Part shown: positions 43,837 to 53,217 of the stretch, piece after piece
Layout of the letters: each line of letters begins with the position of its first letter
Numbering within the stretch: the stretch's first letter is position 1
Assembly: GCF_002174455.2 (NCBI RefSeq)
Contig: NZ_CP147246.1
Span: forward strand, 2,706,001 to 2,770,000
Origin: Enterococcus sp. 9D6_DIV0238
GTDB lineage: Bacteria > Bacillota > Bacilli > Lactobacillales > Enterococcaceae
Length of the DNA stretch: 64,000 nucleotides
Direction of reading: 5' to 3'
The notes under the pieces: generated by a model
Seen by the model: the letters and a program-made list of their open reading frames with translations, nothing else
What the model was told of the DNA's origin: nothing
The model's database searches: none
Translations under genes and position numbers: made by a program

Positions 43837-44775
43837 ATGTTGTCGATTGTTGTTCCTTGTTATAATGAAGAGGAATCCATTCCATTATTCTTTGAAGAAG
43901 TGGAAAAAATCAGCGTGCAGATCAAATATGACATTGAATATATTTTTATTAACGATGGGTCAAAAGATGGGACGTTGGAATCATTAAGAAAATTGTATAG
44001 AGCTCATCCTGATAAAGTCCGCTATCTTTCTTTTTCTCGCAACTTTGGGAAAGAAGCAGGGTTGTATGCAGGGCTCAAGGAAGCTCGCGGCAGTCTAGTT
44101 ACTGTGATGGATGTTGATTTACAGGATCCGCCTGAACTATTACCGCAAATGATTCAAATGTTGGAAGCAAATAAAGAATTGGACTGTATTGGTACTAGAC
44201 GTGGTGATCGTGAAGGTGAACCGCCAATTCGTAGTTTTTTTGCTCGAATGTTCTACCGCTTAGTCAATAAAATCGGTGAAACAGAGATGGTCGATGGTGC
44301 CAGAGATTTTCGTTTGATGACGCGTCAAATGGTAGATGGGATTCTAGAATTGACAGAATACAATCGCTTTTCAAAAGGGATTTTTAGCTGGGTCGGATTT
44401 AATACAGAATACTTATCTTATGAAAATCGTGAACGTGTAGCTGGATCTACTTCTTGGTCATTTTGGAGTTTATTGAGTTATTCTATCGACGGTATCGTTA
44501 ACTTTTCGGAAATGCCTTTGAACCTAGCTTCTTATGTAGGCGCTCTTTCTTGTGCTGGATCAGTCATTGCGATGCTGGTGATTTTCTTTAGAACGATCAT
44601 TATTGGTGACCCAACTAGCGGATGGCCGTCTATGGTTTGTATCATTTTGTTTGTAGGCGGACTGCAACTTCTTTGTCTTGGGATCATTGGTAAATATATT
44701 GGAAAGATTTTTTTGGAAACGAAAAAACGTCCGATTTATCTTGTGAAGGAAACAGAACAAGATAATAAAGAATAG
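43837..44775 (+). CDS. Polyprenyl-phosphate glycosyltransferase (CsbB/GtrB-like GT2)
   Basis: Makes a lipid-linked monosaccharide on the inner membrane face. The 312-aa product has a GT2 domain (LSIVVPCYNEEESIP, NDGSKDGT, MDVDLQDPPE with DXD-type DVD) and two C-terminal membrane helices (about 230-255, 265-290), the GtrB/CsbB architecture. CsbB pairs with YfhO in B. subtilis for teichoic acid GlcNAc modification; a YfhO homologue is at 13608-16175. ATG at 43837 follows GGAGG by 7 bases. Confidence 0.88.
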   Translation: MLSIVVPCYNEEESIPLFFEEVEKISVQIKYDIEYIFINDGSKDGTLESLRKLYRAHPDKVRYLSFSRNFGKEAGLYAGLKEARGSLVTVMDVDLQDPPELLPQMIQMLEANKELDCIGTRRGDREGEPPIRSFFARMFYRLVNKIGETEMVDGARDFRLMTRQMVDGILELTEYNRFSKGIFSWVGFNTEYLSYENRERVAGSTSWSFWSLLSYSIDGIVNFSEMPLNLASYVGALSCAGSVIAMLVIFFRTIIIGDPTSGWPSMVCIILFVGGLQLLCLGIIGKYIGKIFLETKKRPIYLVKETEQDNKE

Positions 44776-44795
44776 CAGAATTAGAAAGTAATCAG

Positions 44796-44841
44796 AAAAG
44801 ACCAGCTTTGATCTCATTGAGAATCTAAGGCTGGTCTTTTT
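44796..44841. terminator. Bidirectional terminator between convergent genes
   Basis: AAAAGACCAGC pairs with GCTGGTCTTTT around an imperfect inner stem; flanked by A and T runs. Confidence 0.8.
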
Positions 44842-44848
44842 GACGTGC

Positions 44849-45811
44849 TCAGTAGCCTTGGCTCAGAGCAATTTCATTTTTAGCTAGTGTGCCATCTGAT
44901 AAGAATTGGATCAGATTTTGTTTGAAGATAGCTAACAGCTTTGTTTTAAATTGAGGGGTGAGTCCAGAAATATGAGGTGTTACTAGCACGTTTTCCATAG
45001 TCCATAAAGGGCTGTCTGACGGCAAAGGTTCTTCTTCAAAAACATCTAAAGCAGCAAAACTCAGCTGACCGTTTTTTAGTGCTTCGATCAGGTCAGTTGT
45101 GTTGACAGATGGTCCACGGCCCACATTGACAAACACTGTTCCTGGTTTCATCGCAAGAAACATTGATTCATTGTACATTTGGTAGGTTTCATCGGTTAAC
45201 GGTAAAACATTTACAACGATATCCATTTCTTTGATGATCCGCTGCATGTTTTTTTGTGAGTAGCATTCAATAAAACCAGGAGTGACATGTCCTGATGTGT
45301 TGATACCGTATGGCTGGATATTTAGGCCTTGAGCAAATAAGGCCAGCTGTTGACCGATATTTCCAGTGCCGACGATCAACATCTTTTGCATAGATAATTG
45401 CTTATAGGAAATATTTTCTCGGCTCCATATCCCATTTGTTTGATTGATGATGCTTGTACGAATCCCACGGAAAGCCGCGAATAAAACACCTAAAACGTGT
45501 TCTGAAATCGAAACACTGTGAATACCGCTTGCGTTTGACAAAAGAATACCTTTTTCCGCAAAGCGGTCTAAATCATAGGAATCAACACCTGCTGAAATCG
45601 ATTGTACCCATTTTAAACGACTAGTTTCAGAGTCCAGAAGATATTGGCCTAACTCTTTATCCCAGCCTAACATGATTTCAATATCATCCTTGATTATTTG
45701 GGGTGTTTCTCTGTGAGCATCAACAACGATATGATCAACAGCTGTCTTTCGAATATCCTCCACTTGTTCTTCCTTCATTTTTTCAAAAAGATAAATAATT
45801 GGTTGTCCCAT
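44849..45811 (-). CDS. D-isomer-specific 2-hydroxyacid dehydrogenase family protein
   Basis: A 320-aa NAD-dependent dehydrogenase with an NAD motif IVGTGNIGQQLA, VNVGRGPSVNTTDLIEAL, ALDVFEEEPLP, and catalytic His in VLVTPHISG. Phosphoglycerate dehydrogenase-like; the substrate (hydroxypyruvate, ketoisocaproate or other) cannot be told. ATG at 45811 follows GGGAGGA; the longer in-frame N-terminus (to 45856) is unlikely. Confidence 0.88.
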   Translation of the reverse strand: MGQPIIYLFEKMKEEQVEDIRKTAVDHIVVDAHRETPQIIKDDIEIMLGWDKELGQYLLDSETSRLKWVQSISAGVDSYDLDRFAEKGILLSNASGIHSVSISEHVLGVLFAAFRGIRTSIINQTNGIWSRENISYKQLSMQKMLIVGTGNIGQQLALFAQGLNIQPYGINTSGHVTPGFIECYSQKNMQRIIKEMDIVVNVLPLTDETYQMYNESMFLAMKPGTVFVNVGRGPSVNTTDLIEALKNGQLSFAALDVFEEEPLPSDSPLWTMENVLVTPHISGLTPQFKTKLLAIFKQNLIQFLSDGTLAKNEIALSQGY

Positions 45812-45859
45812 TTTGATTCCTCCCTGCATCATCATTGTAACAAAAAACGAAGTCAAACT

Positions 45860-45893
45860 AAAAAGGATTGAACTATGAGTCGTTCAATCCTTT
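45860..45893 (-). terminator. Rho-independent terminator of ispG
   Basis: On the minus strand AAAGGATTGAAC pairs with GTTCAATCCTTT around an 8-base loop (12-bp perfect stem), then T-rich TTAG. Confidence 0.85.
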
Positions 45894-45913
45894 CAAATAT
45901 AGCATGGGTCAAA

Positions 45914-47005
45914 TTAGATTTCTTCACCGCGGGCATAAGCGGCTGCTAGAAGATCTACTTCTTTTTTCAACTCTTCAACCATGATCTCTTCTGGAACTGT
46001 ACGGATGATTTTCCCTTTTTTAAACAACATTCCTTTACCGTTTCCACCAGCGATACCGATATCTGCTTCTCTAGCTTCACCAGGACCATTCACGGCACAA
46101 CCTAAAACAGCTACTTTGATCGGTGCTTTGATCTTTTCGATATATTCTTCGATTTCATTAGCAATCGGAATCAAGTCGATTTCAATACGTCCACAAGTAG
46201 GACAAGAAATCAATGTCGCAGCATTACTTGCTAAACCAAATGCTTTTAGAACTTCTTTAGCTACTTTGATTTCTTCGACAGGATCTGCAGATAGTGAAAC
46301 TCGGCAAGTATTTCCAATGCCGCGGGAAAGCAAAGCCCCAAGTCCAGCAGCGGATTTCATTCCGCCGGAAAATTTCGTTCCAGCTTCAGTGATTCCCAAA
46401 TGTAAAGGATAATCAAATGTTTGAGCAGCCAAAGTATATGCTTCGATCGCCAAATTCACGTCACTAGCTTTTAATGAAACGATAATGTCATAAAAGTCTA
46501 GATCTTCAAGAATTTTGATATGTTCTACAGCACTAGCAACCATTGCTTCGGCAGTTGGATAGCCGTACTGCTGTAAGAATTTCTTTTCTAAAGAACCAGC
46601 ATTCACACCGATTCTAATAGGGATTCCTTTGGCTTTGCAAGCAGTAACTACTTTTTCTACGCGGTCTTTTCTACCGATGTTTCCTGGATTGATCCGAATT
46701 TTATCTACGCCTTGCTCGATTGCTTTCAGTGCTAAACGATAATCAAAATGAATATCTGCGACTAACGGAATCGAGATTTGACTCTTGATGGCACCTAAAG
46801 CATTCGCTGCTGCTTCATCAGGAACAGCCACACGCACGATCTGGCAACCTGCTTCTTCCAATTGTTTGATTTGCGCAACTGTTGCTTCAATGTCATGTGT
46901 TTTTGTTGTACACATACTTTGGATAAATAATTCATCACTTCCGCCGATCGTTAAGTCGCCGATTTTAACCGGACGTGTATTTTTACGATGGGTCAATTCT
47001 CCCAT
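45914..47005 (-). CDS. ispG: (E)-4-hydroxy-3-methylbut-2-enyl-diphosphate synthase (GcpE)
   Basis: [4Fe-4S] enzyme of the MEP isoprenoid route. The 363-aa product has the TIM-barrel half ([37 protein letters not shown]) and the cluster-binding half with SCPTCGR and [10 protein letters not shown], so the cysteines are intact. Gene order ispG-DUF1189-sodA resembles B. subtilis yqfY-yqgB-sodA. Enterococci are known mainly as mevalonate users, so this gene is notable. ATG after AAGGAGAG. Confidence 0.94.
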   Translation of the reverse strand: MGELTHRKNTRPVKIGDLTIGGSDELFIQSMCTTKTHDIEATVAQIKQLEEAGCQIVRVAVPDEAAANALGAIKSQISIPLVADIHFDYRLALKAIEQGVDKIRINPGNIGRKDRVEKVVTACKAKGIPIRIGVNAGSLEKKFLQQYGYPTAEAMVASAVEHIKILEDLDFYDIIVSLKASDVNLAIEAYTLAAQTFDYPLHLGITEAGTKFSGGMKSAAGLGALLSRGIGNTCRVSLSADPVEEIKVAKEVLKAFGLASNAATLISCPTCGRIEIDLIPIANEIEEYIEKIKAPIKVAVLGCAVNGPGEAREADIGIAGGNGKGMLFKKGKIIRTVPEEIMVEELKKEVDLLAAAYARGEEI

Positions 47006-47149
47006 AATAGATTCTCTCCTTATTTTGTCGTACAGTTTTTTTATTGTTAATTCCTCAATAAGTATAATTCAACGTCTATCTTAACACATAATGATAAATC
47101 TGAGAATGTAAGAAAAGTTTAAGATTTCTTCTTAAAATCATCAAAAAGA

Positions 47150-47962
47150 TTAGATCGTCGGTGGTTCTTGCCGCGCTTCTTTTCGGGTAGCAAAGAAAAA
47201 GAGCATCAGCGAAACGAGAATGATCAAAAAGCTATCATCAAAAGGTCTGACCAATAGTTGGAGTAAGCTGCTGACGATCACTGGTAAGGTTGAGCAGTAG
47301 ACAACTATCTTTAAGCAATCAAGAAAGCGTAGTTTGTATAAACGAACTTTACTATAAAGATTGGCACCGATCGTGATCAGCAATAGATTGATAATCAAAT
47401 TAATAAATGCTGGATACAATGTAACTACAAAAACAATGAGTTTGAGCCAAAATGGTACATTCGATTCATCTAGTGCTTGTTGCAAATCTTGGCTGTTCAA
47501 GCCATCTAGAGTACCTTGTGAATAAGGCACTTCAAACTGACTTGTGCCAAATAGGGCATCTGCCGTCCCAGAACTTGGTAAGGAAACAACAAACTCGTCA
47601 TCTAAAAAACCGACACTGACTGCATTTCCCACAGAATCAGAGGTAATATCACTGAGCGAACGTTTTCCTTCCGGATCGAAGGTGAAGATGATCGAATTTG
47701 TTTGATAGATAAAACCTTTGGTAGAAGGATCTGTTTTTAATCGACCATCGGCAATTGTAAAATCAGGTAATTTTTCAGCGATTTTTTGACCATCATTTTT
47801 GATATCCTGAACCATAGAAAATATTTGTTTTGTTAATGGAAAAGCAAGAATCACACTTAAAAAAAGGATGTACAAAATGACTTTCCAAAAGGGCATGTTC
47901 TTTGCTTTATGAAGTTCGGAAAATTGAAAAAAAGCGTGTTTAAATAATGTGAATGTATTCAT
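47150..47962 (-). CDS. DUF1189 family membrane protein
   Basis: A 270-aa protein with an N-terminal membrane helix (about 26-45), an extracytoplasmic domain (about 50-165) and 3 C-terminal membrane segments (about 170-260), the layout of DUF1189 (B. subtilis YqgB-like). Function unknown; it may be linked to wall or maltodextrin regulators by distant similarity only. ATG after AGGAG; it is divergent from sodA. Confidence 0.8.
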   Translation of the reverse strand: MNTFTLFKHAFFQFSELHKAKNMPFWKVILYILFLSVILAFPLTKQIFSMVQDIKNDGQKIAEKLPDFTIADGRLKTDPSTKGFIYQTNSIIFTFDPEGKRSLSDITSDSVGNAVSVGFLDDEFVVSLPSSGTADALFGTSQFEVPYSQGTLDGLNSQDLQQALDESNVPFWLKLIVFVVTLYPAFINLIINLLLITIGANLYSKVRLYKLRFLDCLKIVVYCSTLPVIVSSLLQLLVRPFDDSFLIILVSLMLFFFATRKEARQEPPTI

Positions 47963-48082
47963 AGATTTTCTCCTGACTTGATTTTACGTACAGTCGTCAT
48001 TTTAAAGGAGTTAACCTGTAAAAACAAGTGTCGTGCAAATTTTTGTAAGCAATTACTTTGAAGGTTAGCATAAAATCTGTTA

Positions 48083-48091
48083 TGCTATAAA
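48083..48091 (+). promoter_or_regulatory. Extended -10 promoter of sodA
   Basis: TGCTATAAA, an extended -10, lies 40 bases before the sodA start codon; no good -35 at normal spacing (TTGAAG at 48058-48063 is 22 bases away). Confidence 0.5.
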
Positions 48092-48131
48092 TGTATGAAA
48101 ATTTATACTTACTTAAATGGAGGGATTTTTT

Positions 48132-48740
48132 ATGACTTACACTTTACCAGAATTACCTTATGCTTATGATGCGTTGGCACCTTACATCGACGAAGAAACA
48201 ATGCATTTACACCATGACAAACACCATAACACTTATGTGACGAACTTAAATGCTGCAATTGAGAAACACCCTGAACTTGGTTCAAAATCTGTAGAAGAAT
48301 TGATTTCTGACATGGATGCGATCCCAGAAGATATCCGTACTGCTGTACGTAACAATGGTGGCGGACATGCGAACCATGCGTTTTTCTGGAACATCATGGC
48401 ACCTAATGCAGGCGGCGCACCAACTGGAGATATCAAAGATGCGATCGATGCAGCTTTCGGTAGCTTTGACAAACTAAAAGAAGAATTTAAAGCTGCTGCA
48501 ACAGGACGTTTCGGTTCTGGTTGGGCATGGTTAGTTTTAAATAATGGCAAATTAGAAGTAACATCAACTGCTAACCAAGATTCTCCTTTAATGGAAGGCA
48601 AAACACCAGTTTTAGGTTTAGACGTTTGGGAACATGCGTATTACTTAAACTATAAAAATGTTCGTCCGGAATACATTGACGCATTTTGGAACATTGTGAA
48701 CTGGGATGAAGTAAACAAACATTTTGCTGCAGCAAAATAA
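48132..48740 (+). CDS. sodA: Superoxide dismutase (Mn/Fe family)
   Basis: Dismutes superoxide in the cytoplasm. The 202-aa product keeps metal ligands H27 (MHLHHDKHH), H82 ([10 protein letters not shown]), D164 and H168 ([12 protein letters not shown]). The metal cannot be fixed by sequence, though Mn-type features (GGGHANH) fit manganese use in this group. ATG at 48132 follows GGAGGGA; the in-frame ATG at 48117 is inside that site. Strong terminator follows. Confidence 0.96.
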   Translation: MTYTLPELPYAYDALAPYIDEETMHLHHDKHHNTYVTNLNAAIEKHPELGSKSVEELISDMDAIPEDIRTAVRNNGGGHANHAFFWNIMAPNAGGAPTGDIKDAIDAAFGSFDKLKEEFKAAATGRFGSGWAWLVLNNGKLEVTSTANQDSPLMEGKTPVLGLDVWEHAYYLNYKNVRPEYIDAFWNIVNWDEVNKHFAAAK

Positions 48741-48769
48741 GTAGAGAATAATAGAAATTCTATCTTTTC

Positions 48770-48808
48770 AGAGGAAAACAGTAAAATGTACTGTTTTCCT
48801 CTTTTTAT
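48770..48808 (+). terminator. Rho-independent terminator of sodA
   Basis: AGAGGAAAACAGTA and TACTGTTTTCCTCT form a perfect 14-bp stem with a five-base loop, then TTTTATTT. Confidence 0.92.
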
Positions 48809-48852
48809 TTGTGGCATACTAATAGTAGGAAAAAGATAGTTGAAGGAGCTTG

Positions 48853-49839
48853 ATGAGAATGAATCTAAAAATACAGAAGGTCCACGGGTCAGAAAATGAC
48901 TTTTTTTTGATTGATCAATTACAGTTAGAGCGTCCTTTTACGAAAAAAGAACTTGAAGACCTACGTATTCGCTTATGCGATCGTAAAAACGGATTGCTTG
49001 GAGGCGCGGACGGATTATTGCTTGTTGAAGCATCAAAACAAGGTGAAGCATTAGCAAAGATGCGTGTCATTAATTCAGACGGCAGTGAAGCGAGTATGTG
49101 CGGAAACGGCTTGCGGACAGTTGCTAGATATTTATCTGAAAAGCATGATGAACAGTCATTTATAGTAGAAACGATGTTTGCGGACCTTAAAGTCCGCAGA
49201 GCCGAAGAATTAGGCAAAGGTGTAGCTACCTATCAAGTGGAGATCTCACCTGTTCGTTTTGAAGCAGAGGCAATACCGATGGTGACGAATAAAAATAGAA
49301 TTATTGATGAAGTGATACCAGAACTATCTGATGAAATAAAATTTTCTGTAGTAGCAGTTCCAAATCCTCATCTTATTGCATTTGTAGACCATCAAATGTT
49401 GGTTAGTCCGGAGTTTGAACGGATTGCAGCTTATGTCAATGGAGAGAATCCGCTTTTCCCAGATGGAATCAATGTCAGTTTTGTTGAGATTTTGGGAGAA
49501 AATCAATTGTTTGTTCGGACCTATGAACGTGGAGTAGGTTTTACAAGCGCATGTGGAACAGCAATGTGTGCGAGCAGTTTGATGTATGTATTGTTGAATG
49601 AGCGAGTATTTGGAGAAACAGTCACAGTTAAAAATGTGGGAGGCATTGTAAAAACAGTTGTTCATGAAGACGATGCTGAAGGATATTGGATGGAATTGAT
49701 CGGTAATGCAAGTGTGACACATCTTTTGTCAGGTGATCTAGTTGATTTTACGGATGGACAGTTCAATAGATTACAGATCGATGAAACGAATGAACAGGCA
49801 GCTTACATAGCATTTTTAGAATCGATCAAAATAGACTAG
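48853..49839 (+). CDS. dapF: Diaminopimelate epimerase
   Basis: Interconverts LL- and meso-diaminopimelate in lysine biosynthesis. The 328-aa product shows the two catalytic cysteines in SMCGNGLR and SACGTAMC, plus the start KIQKVHGSENDFFLID; HGSENDF replaces the common HGxGNDF. It is somewhat longer than the usual 270-290 aa, with an extended C-terminus. Starts at ATG 48853 or 48859 after AAGGAG cannot be separated. Enterococcal wall peptide carries Lys, so DAP here would serve lysine supply. Confidence 0.9.
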   Translation: MRMNLKIQKVHGSENDFFLIDQLQLERPFTKKELEDLRIRLCDRKNGLLGGADGLLLVEASKQGEALAKMRVINSDGSEASMCGNGLRTVARYLSEKHDEQSFIVETMFADLKVRRAEELGKGVATYQVEISPVRFEAEAIPMVTNKNRIIDEVIPELSDEIKFSVVAVPNPHLIAFVDHQMLVSPEFERIAAYVNGENPLFPDGINVSFVEILGENQLFVRTYERGVGFTSACGTAMCASSLMYVLLNERVFGETVTVKNVGGIVKTVVHEDDAEGYWMELIGNASVTHLLSGDLVDFTDGQFNRLQIDETNEQAAYIAFLESIKID

Positions 49840-49904
49840 TGCGCTGGGAGAGCTTGTCTGATCGAAACAAGAGGGTCGCTTTGGAGAACTAAGGGAGTGT
49901 CAAA

Positions 49905-50723
49905 ATGAATAATTTTGGTTGGGTAAACATGAATCTGATAAAAAGGGTTGGCTGCATAGCAGTCATTGGTAGTTCGTTGTTGATTTGTTTTTTAGGAGTA
50001 AGTATGAATGCTGAGCAGCGACGGCAACAAAAAATCGATTACGCAGAAATAACGATAAGAAATGAAACAGAAAAAATCACGTTTTTAGATAAACAGCTCA
50101 GTAAGCTTTATAAAGATGAAACGGAAGAGTTTTTGACTGAATCAATAGAAGAAGTACAAATCAAACAACTAGAAAGCAAAATCAATCAATTAAAGACAGA
50201 AGCTTCTGACTTTGGACTCAAGTCTGAACATTTACCTTTGGATATCTCACAATTATCAAAAGATAAACAAGTATTGCTTTCTAAGGTAGCAGATATTAAA
50301 ACTAAATATACGATTCAGCAGCAATTACAGGAAATGTTGGTTCAAGCACCAGAAAATTGGGATTCCACTAGTGACACTGTGATAATCAATGAAAATGCCA
50401 CTGTAGAGAATTTGCTTAAATTACATAATGATGTCGTTCAATTTAATAGCTTGTGGTCAAATAGTATCAGTGCATTTTTAAATGAGATGAATGTTCAAGT
50501 AAAGCTGTATAACGAAATCGAACAAGGAATCGATAAAATGATCGATGGACAAGCTTTAACGAGTGAAGCGACGCTTGAAACATTTATCCACCACTTCAAT
50601 CTAGTCACACAGGTGAAAAATACAACGCTGAGAAAAGGATTGTCAGAACGGTTAGAACAAATCGATCAGCTTATGAATGCCCAAATTGTTGGCGAGGAAA
50701 ATTTGCTGGAAGAACCAATTTAG
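49905..50723 (+). CDS. Membrane-anchored coiled-coil protein of unknown function
   Basis: A 272-aa product with a short N-terminal cytoplasmic stretch, one membrane helix or uncleaved signal (about 13-32, IAVIGSSLLICFLGVSM) and a long charged helical region with heptad-like spacing (about 38-260) ending in an acidic tail. I do not recognise the family. It lies immediately upstream of the polysaccharide locus in the same direction, 110-plus bases before its promoter, so a link to that locus is only a guess. ATG after AGGGAG. Confidence 0.7.
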   Translation: MNNFGWVNMNLIKRVGCIAVIGSSLLICFLGVSMNAEQRRQQKIDYAEITIRNETEKITFLDKQLSKLYKDETEEFLTESIEEVQIKQLESKINQLKTEASDFGLKSEHLPLDISQLSKDKQVLLSKVADIKTKYTIQQQLQEMLVQAPENWDSTSDTVIINENATVENLLKLHNDVVQFNSLWSNSISAFLNEMNVQVKLYNEIEQGIDKMIDGQALTSEATLETFIHHFNLVTQVKNTTLRKGLSERLEQIDQLMNAQIVGEENLLEEPI

Positions 50724-50832
50724 TTAATATTTATTAAATAATAATGCAATATATCGATTGCTTTTTAAATAAATTATCAATTATTTGAAAAAATATCGAA
50801 AAAGTTGATAACATTTTATTAGTCGAATACCC

Positions 50833-50861
50833 TTGTACTTGCTTAAGCTTAAAATTATAAT
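50833..50861 (+). promoter_or_regulatory. Probable promoter of the polysaccharide locus
   Basis: -10 TATAAT (50856-50861) with -35 TTGTAC (50833-50838) at 17 bases, 25 bases before the first gene. The -35 match is weak. Confidence 0.5.
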
Positions 50862-50886
50862 TAATTGTGTAGTAATGGAGGAAAAA

Positions 50887-51714
50887 ATGGAAGAAACAAT
50901 AAGTTTACAAGAACTCATCGGAGTTTTAAGAAAACGTATAGGTCTAATTATCGTTAGTATGTTTTTAGGGTTGGGGGTTGCTGGAGTTTTAACCTATTTT
51001 GTTATTACACCAAAATACAGTTCCCAAGCCCAATTGATCGTTCGTCTGCCGCAAAATGAAACGACGAATGTGAATGATATCAATGGGAATCTTCAGATGA
51101 TCAATACGTATAAAGATTTGATCAAAAGTGATACGGTCATGACGGAAGTTCAGCAAAGGATGAAAGTGGACCATCAAAGTGATTTGTCTGTTGATGCACT
51201 TAAGGCAAGTGTATCAGTCAATCAGTCTCAAAATTCTCAAATGTTCTCGATCGTTTCTAAAGTAACAGATCCATTGGTTGCTCAAAATATTGCCAATCAG
51301 ACAGCTTTGGTTTTCCAAGAGCAAGCAAAAGACATGCTGAATGTCGATAAGATTACGATCATTTCAGAAGCGACGGCCAATTTAAATCCAGTGTCACCTA
51401 ATGATAAAATCAATCTATTGATAGGACTAGCATTAGGGCTCTTATTTGGAATCATGGCTTCCTTCATTTTAGAATTATTTGATAAGACAATCAAAGATGA
51501 CAGCTTTGTGGAAGAAGAATTAGGATTTACGATATTAGGTGTTGTTCCAAATATGACTGCTAAAGAGTTAAATGCAAAGGTTGTTCGCCCTTCACCTTCA
51601 ACGGTTTCAAAGCCAAATAGCGGTTTTGCCAAAGAGGGAGCAAGAGTCATTCAAAAAGAAGATCTCAACTCAGATACTTCTACCCCAGCGCGTAGAAGTC
51701 GTCCACGAGTTTAA
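50887..51714 (+). CDS. Polysaccharide chain-length/kinase adaptor protein (Wzz/CpsC family)
   Basis: Membrane partner that activates the tyrosine kinase and sets polymer length. The 275-aa product has two membrane helices (about 20-42 and 170-192) bounding an extracellular loop, with the Wzz motif at the second helix (LNPVSPNDKINLLIGLALGL) and a basic C-terminal tail (RRSRPRV). ATG at 50887 is chosen because the GGAGG lies 7 bases before it; an in-frame ATG at 50875 overlaps that site. First gene of the cluster. Confidence 0.9.
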   Translation: MEETISLQELIGVLRKRIGLIIVSMFLGLGVAGVLTYFVITPKYSSQAQLIVRLPQNETTNVNDINGNLQMINTYKDLIKSDTVMTEVQQRMKVDHQSDLSVDALKASVSVNQSQNSQMFSIVSKVTDPLVAQNIANQTALVFQEQAKDMLNVDKITIISEATANLNPVSPNDKINLLIGLALGLLFGIMASFILELFDKTIKDDSFVEEELGFTILGVVPNMTAKELNAKVVRPSPSTVSKPNSGFAKEGARVIQKEDLNSDTSTPARRSRPRV

Positions 51715-51725
51715 AGGAGTATAGA

Positions 51726-52427
51726 ATGTCAAATAAAATAAGAAATCAAAAAAAACAAAAAACAAAAGCAGTCAGTCTTATAACTTTAGCAGATAAATCA
51801 TCACCGATATCAGAACAATATCGAACGATCAGAACGAACATACAATATGCAATGATCGATAGAGACTTAAAAACATTAGTCGTTACTTCTTCAGGTCCAA
51901 GTGAAGGGAAATCAACGACCTCTGCCAATTTAGCGATCGTGTTTGCTAATTCTGGGAAGCGTGTTTTATTAGTAGATGCAGATATGCGCAAACCAACGGT
52001 GGCAAAAACATTTTCGTTAGACAATGTTCGAGGCTTGAGTACCCTTTTGGGTAGCAGAGAAGTTGTGCTGCATCAGGTCGTTCAGTCATCCGGCATTGAT
52101 AATTTATTCCTTATGACAAGCGGACCTAAACCGCCTAATCCATCTGAGTTACTGGATTCTAGGAGAATGGAAGAGCTTATCCAAGATTTAAAACAACAAT
52201 ATGATTTGGTCATTTTTGACATGCCTCCTGTTGTGGCAGTGACAGACGCACAAATCGTATCCTCAAAATCAGACGGAACGATCTTGGTCGTCCGTGAAAA
52301 TGTCTCAAAAAGAGACTCTCTATTAAAAGCTAAAAGCTTATTAGAACTTGTAGATGCCAATATCTTAGGAGTTGTTTATAACGGCTCTAAAAGTATAACA
52401 GATCAAGGCTACTATTATGGTTCATGA
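51726..52427 (+). CDS. Capsular/exopolysaccharide tyrosine kinase (CpsD family)
   Basis: BY-kinase, 233 aa. Walker A SGPSEGKSTTS, Walker A' VLLVDADMRKPT and Walker B VIFDMPP are present. A short C-terminal tyrosine cluster (GYYYGS) is the autophosphorylation site. Its adaptor is the preceding Wzz-like gene and its phosphatase the next gene. Phosphorylation cycling controls polymer assembly in streptococci and lactococci. Confidence 0.93.
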   Translation: MSNKIRNQKKQKTKAVSLITLADKSSPISEQYRTIRTNIQYAMIDRDLKTLVVTSSGPSEGKSTTSANLAIVFANSGKRVLLVDADMRKPTVAKTFSLDNVRGLSTLLGSREVVLHQVVQSSGIDNLFLMTSGPKPPNPSELLDSRRMEELIQDLKQQYDLVIFDMPPVVAVTDAQIVSSKSDGTILVVRENVSKRDSLLKAKSLLELVDANILGVVYNGSKSITDQGYYYGS

Positions 52428-52452
52428 GGATAGGCAGAAAGGATAAATACCA

Positions 52453-53217
52453 ATGATTGATTTGCATTGCCATATATTACCTGGTATTGATGATGGGGCC
52501 AAAACGATCGATGACTCGCTTGACATGGCTAGGATGGCTGTGAAACAAGGCATTACTCACATTTTGTGCACGCCGCATCATAATAATGGCAGATATGACA
52601 ATCCAGCAGGTCAGGTCATATCCTGTGTTTCAGCGTTACAAGTAGAACTGGACAGGCGCAATATACCTCTTACCTTATTTGAAGGTCAAGAGGTTCGAAT
52701 TGCTGGAAATATCAGAGAACAGATCAAAGAAAATAAAATCTTATTTGCAGACTTGAATAATCGTTATATTTTGATCGAATTTCCAACAAACGATGTTCCA
52801 GCATATGCAGAGCCTCTTTTTATTGAGCTACTTGATGAAAATCATATTCCAATCATTGTGCATCCAGAGCGAAACAATAAATTTATTGAAGATCCTAATC
52901 GGTTGTTGCCATTTTTGGAGATGGGTGCCCTTGCTCAATTAACAGCGCCTAGCTACGTTGGTGTTTTTGGAAAACAAATCGAGCGAACAGCTAAACAAAT
53001 GGTTGCTCATAATATGGTTTCGATGATGGCTTCAGATGCTCATAATGTAAAAAAACGCGGATTTTTTATGAAGAAAGCGTACGATGCGATTGCCAAAGAT
53101 ATGGGAACTGCGCATGTTGAAGTGATGCAGCAGATTGCGAAAGATATTTTAAATGGTGATCCTGTCCAGACATTGGAATTTGAAGAACTACAAAAGAAAA
53201 GATTTCGACTGTTTTAA
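52453..53217 (+). CDS. Tyrosine-protein phosphatase of the PHP family (CpsB/Wzb type)
   Basis: Manganese-dependent phosphatase that dephosphorylates the BY-kinase. The 254-aa PHP protein starts MIDLHCHILPGIDDGAKT and has further metal ligand motifs CTPHHNNGRY, IVHPERN and SDAHNV. Start ATG after AAAGGAT. It ends the regulatory module; a 215-base gap with no gene follows. Confidence 0.92.
   Translation: MIDLHCHILPGIDDGAKTIDDSLDMARMAVKQGITHILCTPHHNNGRYDNPAGQVISCVSALQVELDRRNIPLTLFEGQEVRIAGNIREQIKENKILFADLNNRYILIEFPTNDVPAYAEPLFIELLDENHIPIIVHPERNNKFIEDPNRLLPFLEMGALAQLTAPSYVGVFGKQIERTAKQMVAHNMVSMMASDAHNVKKRGFFMKKAYDAIAKDMGTAHVEVMQQIAKDILNGDPVQTLEFEELQKKRFRLF

Noticed and set aside
45981..46412. 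143-aa plus-strand ORF opposite ispG
   Set aside because: Shadow of a clearly conserved gene on the other strand; no ribosome site.
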